Shown one piece after another: positions 62,167 to 64,000 of a stretch of DNA of 64,000 nucleotides. The notes beneath the pieces were generated by a model. It was given only the letters and a program-made list of their open reading frames with translations. It did no database searches and had not been told where the DNA came from. Made by a program: the position numbers and the translations under genes. This stretch comes from Bacillota bacterium (GTDB taxonomy: Bacteria > Bacillota > Sulfobacillia > Symbiobacteriales > ZC4RG38), in assembly GCA_021890795.1 (NCBI GenBank), contig JAKKUO010000007.1, positions 1-64,000 on the forward strand, given 5' to 3'. The stretch's first letter is position 1, and every line of letters starts with the position of its first letter.

Positions 62167-63525
62167 GTGATGCAGAATGACCTCCAGCACGTCTGGACAC
62201 AGGCCCTGGAAGTTCTGGAGCGGCAGCTGCCGCAGGCCAGCTTTGAGGCCTGGCTGAAGAAGACCAGGCCCCTGGCTTTCACCGGCGACACCCTGGTGGT
62301 CGGGGTCCAGAACGAGTTTGCGAAGGACCGCCTTGAGTCCCGCTACGCATCCCTGATCCGCCAGACCCTTCGGGAGATCACAAAGCGGCAGATCGACCTG
62401 CGCTTTGTCCTGCCCGGGGAGGGCCTTCACGAGGACAGCAGCAAACTCTCCTCGGCGGCTGCTCCGGCCCCGGGTGGGACCGCGGGGGAGAGCGACTCCT
62501 TCAAGCCCCTCAACCCCAAGTACACCTTTGATACCTTTGTCGTCGGCAACTCCAACCGGTTCGCCCATGCCGCCGCCCTTGCGGTGGCGGAAGCCCCCGC
62601 GCGCGCGTACAACCCCCTCTTCATCTACGGCGGCGTGGGGCTGGGGAAGACCCACCTCATGCACGCCATCGGCCACTACGTCCTGGCCCAGAACCCCCGG
62701 ATGCGGGTTGCGTACGTCAGCACGGAAACCTTTACAAATGAGTTTATCAATAGTATCCGGGATGACAAGATCGCCGAGTTCCAGAACCGGTACCGGAACG
62801 TCGACGTGCTGCTCATCGACGACATCCAGTTCCTCGCCGGCAAGGAGCGGACCCAGGAGGAGTTCTACCACACCTTCAACGCCATCCACGAGGCCAACAA
62901 GCAGATCGTCATCTCCTCGGACCGGCCGCCCAAGGAGATCCCCACCCTGGAGGACCGGCTGCGCTCCCGGTTTGAGTGGGGCCTCATCTGCGACATCCAG
63001 CCCCCGGACCTGGAGACCCGGATCGCCATCCTTCGGAAGAAGGCCCAGCTCGAGAACCTCGACGTCCCCGACGACGTGATCGTCTACATCGCCACCCACA
63101 TCGAGACCAACATCCGGGAGCTGGAGGGCGCCCTCACCCGGGTGGTGGCTTACTCCGGGATGATGCGCAGCCCCATCACCGTGGAGATGGCGATGCACGC
63201 CCTCAAGGACATCCTGCCGCCACCCCGGCCCCGGCAGGTGACCATCGAGAGCATCATGCAGGTGGTGGCCGATTACTACGGCCTGAAGGTCGAAGACCTC
63301 AAGGTCCGCAAGCGGACCCGGAACGTCGCCTTCCCACGGCAGGTGGCCATGTATCTCTGCCGGGAGCTGACCGACTACTCCCTGCCCAAGATCGGCGAGG
63401 AGTTCGGAGGCCGGGACCACACCACGGTCATCCATGCCTGTGAAAAGATCTCCGAGGACATGAAGCGGGATCCGTCCCTGGCCGCGGACATCGAGCACCT
63501 GATCAACCGGATCAAGAGCCTCTGA
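62167..63525 (+). CDS. dnaA: chromosomal replication initiator protein DnaA
   Basis: 452 aa from GTG 62167, 10 nt after AGGAGG; the next codon is ATG and could be used instead. Domain I ([31 protein letters not shown]), a short linker, AAA+ with Walker [10 protein letters not shown] and Walker [10 protein letters not shown], and C-terminal domain IV with signature [15 protein letters not shown] that binds DnaA boxes. The frame opens further upstream (62035) but that is oriC. Confidence 0.98.
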   Translation: MMQNDLQHVWTQALEVLERQLPQASFEAWLKKTRPLAFTGDTLVVGVQNEFAKDRLESRYASLIRQTLREITKRQIDLRFVLPGEGLHEDSSKLSSAAAPAPGGTAGESDSFKPLNPKYTFDTFVVGNSNRFAHAAALAVAEAPARAYNPLFIYGGVGLGKTHLMHAIGHYVLAQNPRMRVAYVSTETFTNEFINSIRDDKIAEFQNRYRNVDVLLIDDIQFLAGKERTQEEFYHTFNAIHEANKQIVISSDRPPKEIPTLEDRLRSRFEWGLICDIQPPDLETRIAILRKKAQLENLDVPDDVIVYIATHIETNIRELEGALTRVVAYSGMMRSPITVEMAMHALKDILPPPRPRQVTIESIMQVVADYYGLKVEDLKVRKRTRNVAFPRQVAMYLCRELTDYSLPKIGEEFGGRDHTTVIHACEKISEDMKRDPSLAADIEHLINRIKSL

Positions 63526-63949
63526 TCGCCGGCAGCCCGGGCACCGGGCCCGGCCCCCGGCACCCCGTGTGGACAAACTGTGGACGGGACTGTGCCTAAC
63601 CTGGGGGTAGGGTCCGACCCGGGCCCGCTCCCTGCCCGACGCCCTGTGGACGAGCCTCCCCCTCTCCCCCCACCTGTCCACAGGCCGGTCGCGCCACCCA
63701 GGCAGCCTGGAGACAGATATCCACGGACTTCTCCACATATCCACATTCGCAATGACGCGCGCGGCTGATCCCGCGCAACGCGACCTGAATCCTGTACCCG
63801 CGGGGATCCCGCCGCGCCCCCAGGGAGCCTCCCGGGTGCCCACACCGGTACCCACCCAGACAGGACTCGGCCCGGACGGCGTCCAACCGCCGGCGGCAGC
63901 CTGGCGACACCGTCGCCACGCCCAGTCCCAAGCAAAGGAGGAAGGCCCA
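63526..63949. other. oriC: oriC part 2: dnaA-dnaN intergenic region
   Basis: 424 bp without a gene. DnaA-box candidates: TGTGGACAA 63568, TGTGGACGG 63579, TGTGGACGA 63645, CTGTCCACA 63674, and ATATCCACA 63737-63745 within the lowest-GC stretch (63712-63753), a possible unwinding element. Confidence 0.85.
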
Positions 63950-64000
63950 GTGAGAGCCATCGTACCCCAGGAGACGTTGGCCGAAGCCCTCAGTACCGTC
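63950..64000 (+). CDS. dnaN: DNA polymerase III beta subunit (sliding clamp), 5' end only
   Basis: 17 codons before the window ends: GTG then RAIVPQETLAEALSTV. AAAGGAGGAAG precedes the GTG at the right distance. Position after dnaA and oriC and the family-like start make DnaN near certain; the gene is cut by the window end, not truncated. Confidence 0.88.
   Translation, partial: MRAIVPQETLAEALSTV

Overview
The window is about 64 kb of very GC-rich DNA (roughly 70 % by eye) that ends at the chromosomal origin: dnaA starts at 62167 and the first codons of dnaN run off the end at 64000. Gene content and order match the region left of oriC in endospore-forming Firmicutes (rpmH-rnpA-yidD-yidC-jag, rsmG, parA-parB, yyaC, rpsF-ssb-rpsR, rplI-lonC-dnaB, purA, walRK-yycHI, speE-speB, argS, rpoE-pyrG). 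Spore genes (sleB-ypeB, yyaC, the spore-type lonC) with such high GC point to a Symbiobacterium-like, high-GC, sporulating Clostridia/Firmicutes lineage. That name is inference from content and style, not from a search. Nearly all genes run on the minus strand, that is, away from oriC in the leading-strand direction of the left replichore.

Layout from left to right. 0-2.5 kb: pyrG and rpoE, with a pyrG leader that looks like the CTP-sensing reiterative-transcription attenuator. 2.6-5.6 kb: a polar amino-acid ABC transporter operon (binding protein, two permeases, ATPase). 5.8-10.5 kb: a sigma-54 activator of the RocR/PAS type, a patatin-like lipase, a small lipoprotein, and an ECF sigma/anti-sigma pair. 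10.6-16 kb: argS, speB, speE and, divergently, aspS behind a T-box riboswitch with an apparent Asn/Glu double specifier. 16-21 kb: HtrA, YpeB, SleB and a LysM/beta-propeller protein. 21.4-30 kb: speA, rlmH, a MurA with the catalytic Cys replaced by Asp, and walR-walK-yycH-yycI behind a textbook WalR box. 30-37 kb: a YpiB-like protein, two divergent LysM/M23 peptidases, two tRNAs, purA and a LysR regulator. 37-43 kb: dnaB, lonC, ribosomal proteins and ssb, DUF951, CvpA. 43.7-51 kb: an EamA exporter and a complete branched-chain amino-acid (Liv) transporter with two paralogous binding proteins that share a 157-bp identical tract. 51-56 kb: TPR protein, yyaC, lipid kinase, a bactofilin/M23 pair, DUF4446 and DUF554 proteins. 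56-64 kb: three parS sites, parB-parA, rsmG, jag, yidC, yidD, rnpA, rpmH, a bipartite oriC around dnaA, and dnaN.

Functionally the window is mostly housekeeping (replication, segregation, translation, wall growth control), with amino-acid uptake and spore-related genes. SpeA (arginine decarboxylase), SpeB (agmatinase) and SpeE (spermidine synthase) together give a full arginine-to-spermidine route, though speA lies 7 kb from speEB. I saw no insertion sequence, prophage, CRISPR array, rRNA operon or defence island. The most interesting material is regulatory: the pyrG attenuator, the T-box, the WalR-box leader with an internal terminator, several tandem-repeat arrays of 16, 21 and 25 bp, an isolated pair of DnaA boxes, and the gene-conversion tract. 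Many starts are GTG or TTG; where a longer open frame existed I chose the start by Shine-Dalgarno spacing and family alignment from memory.
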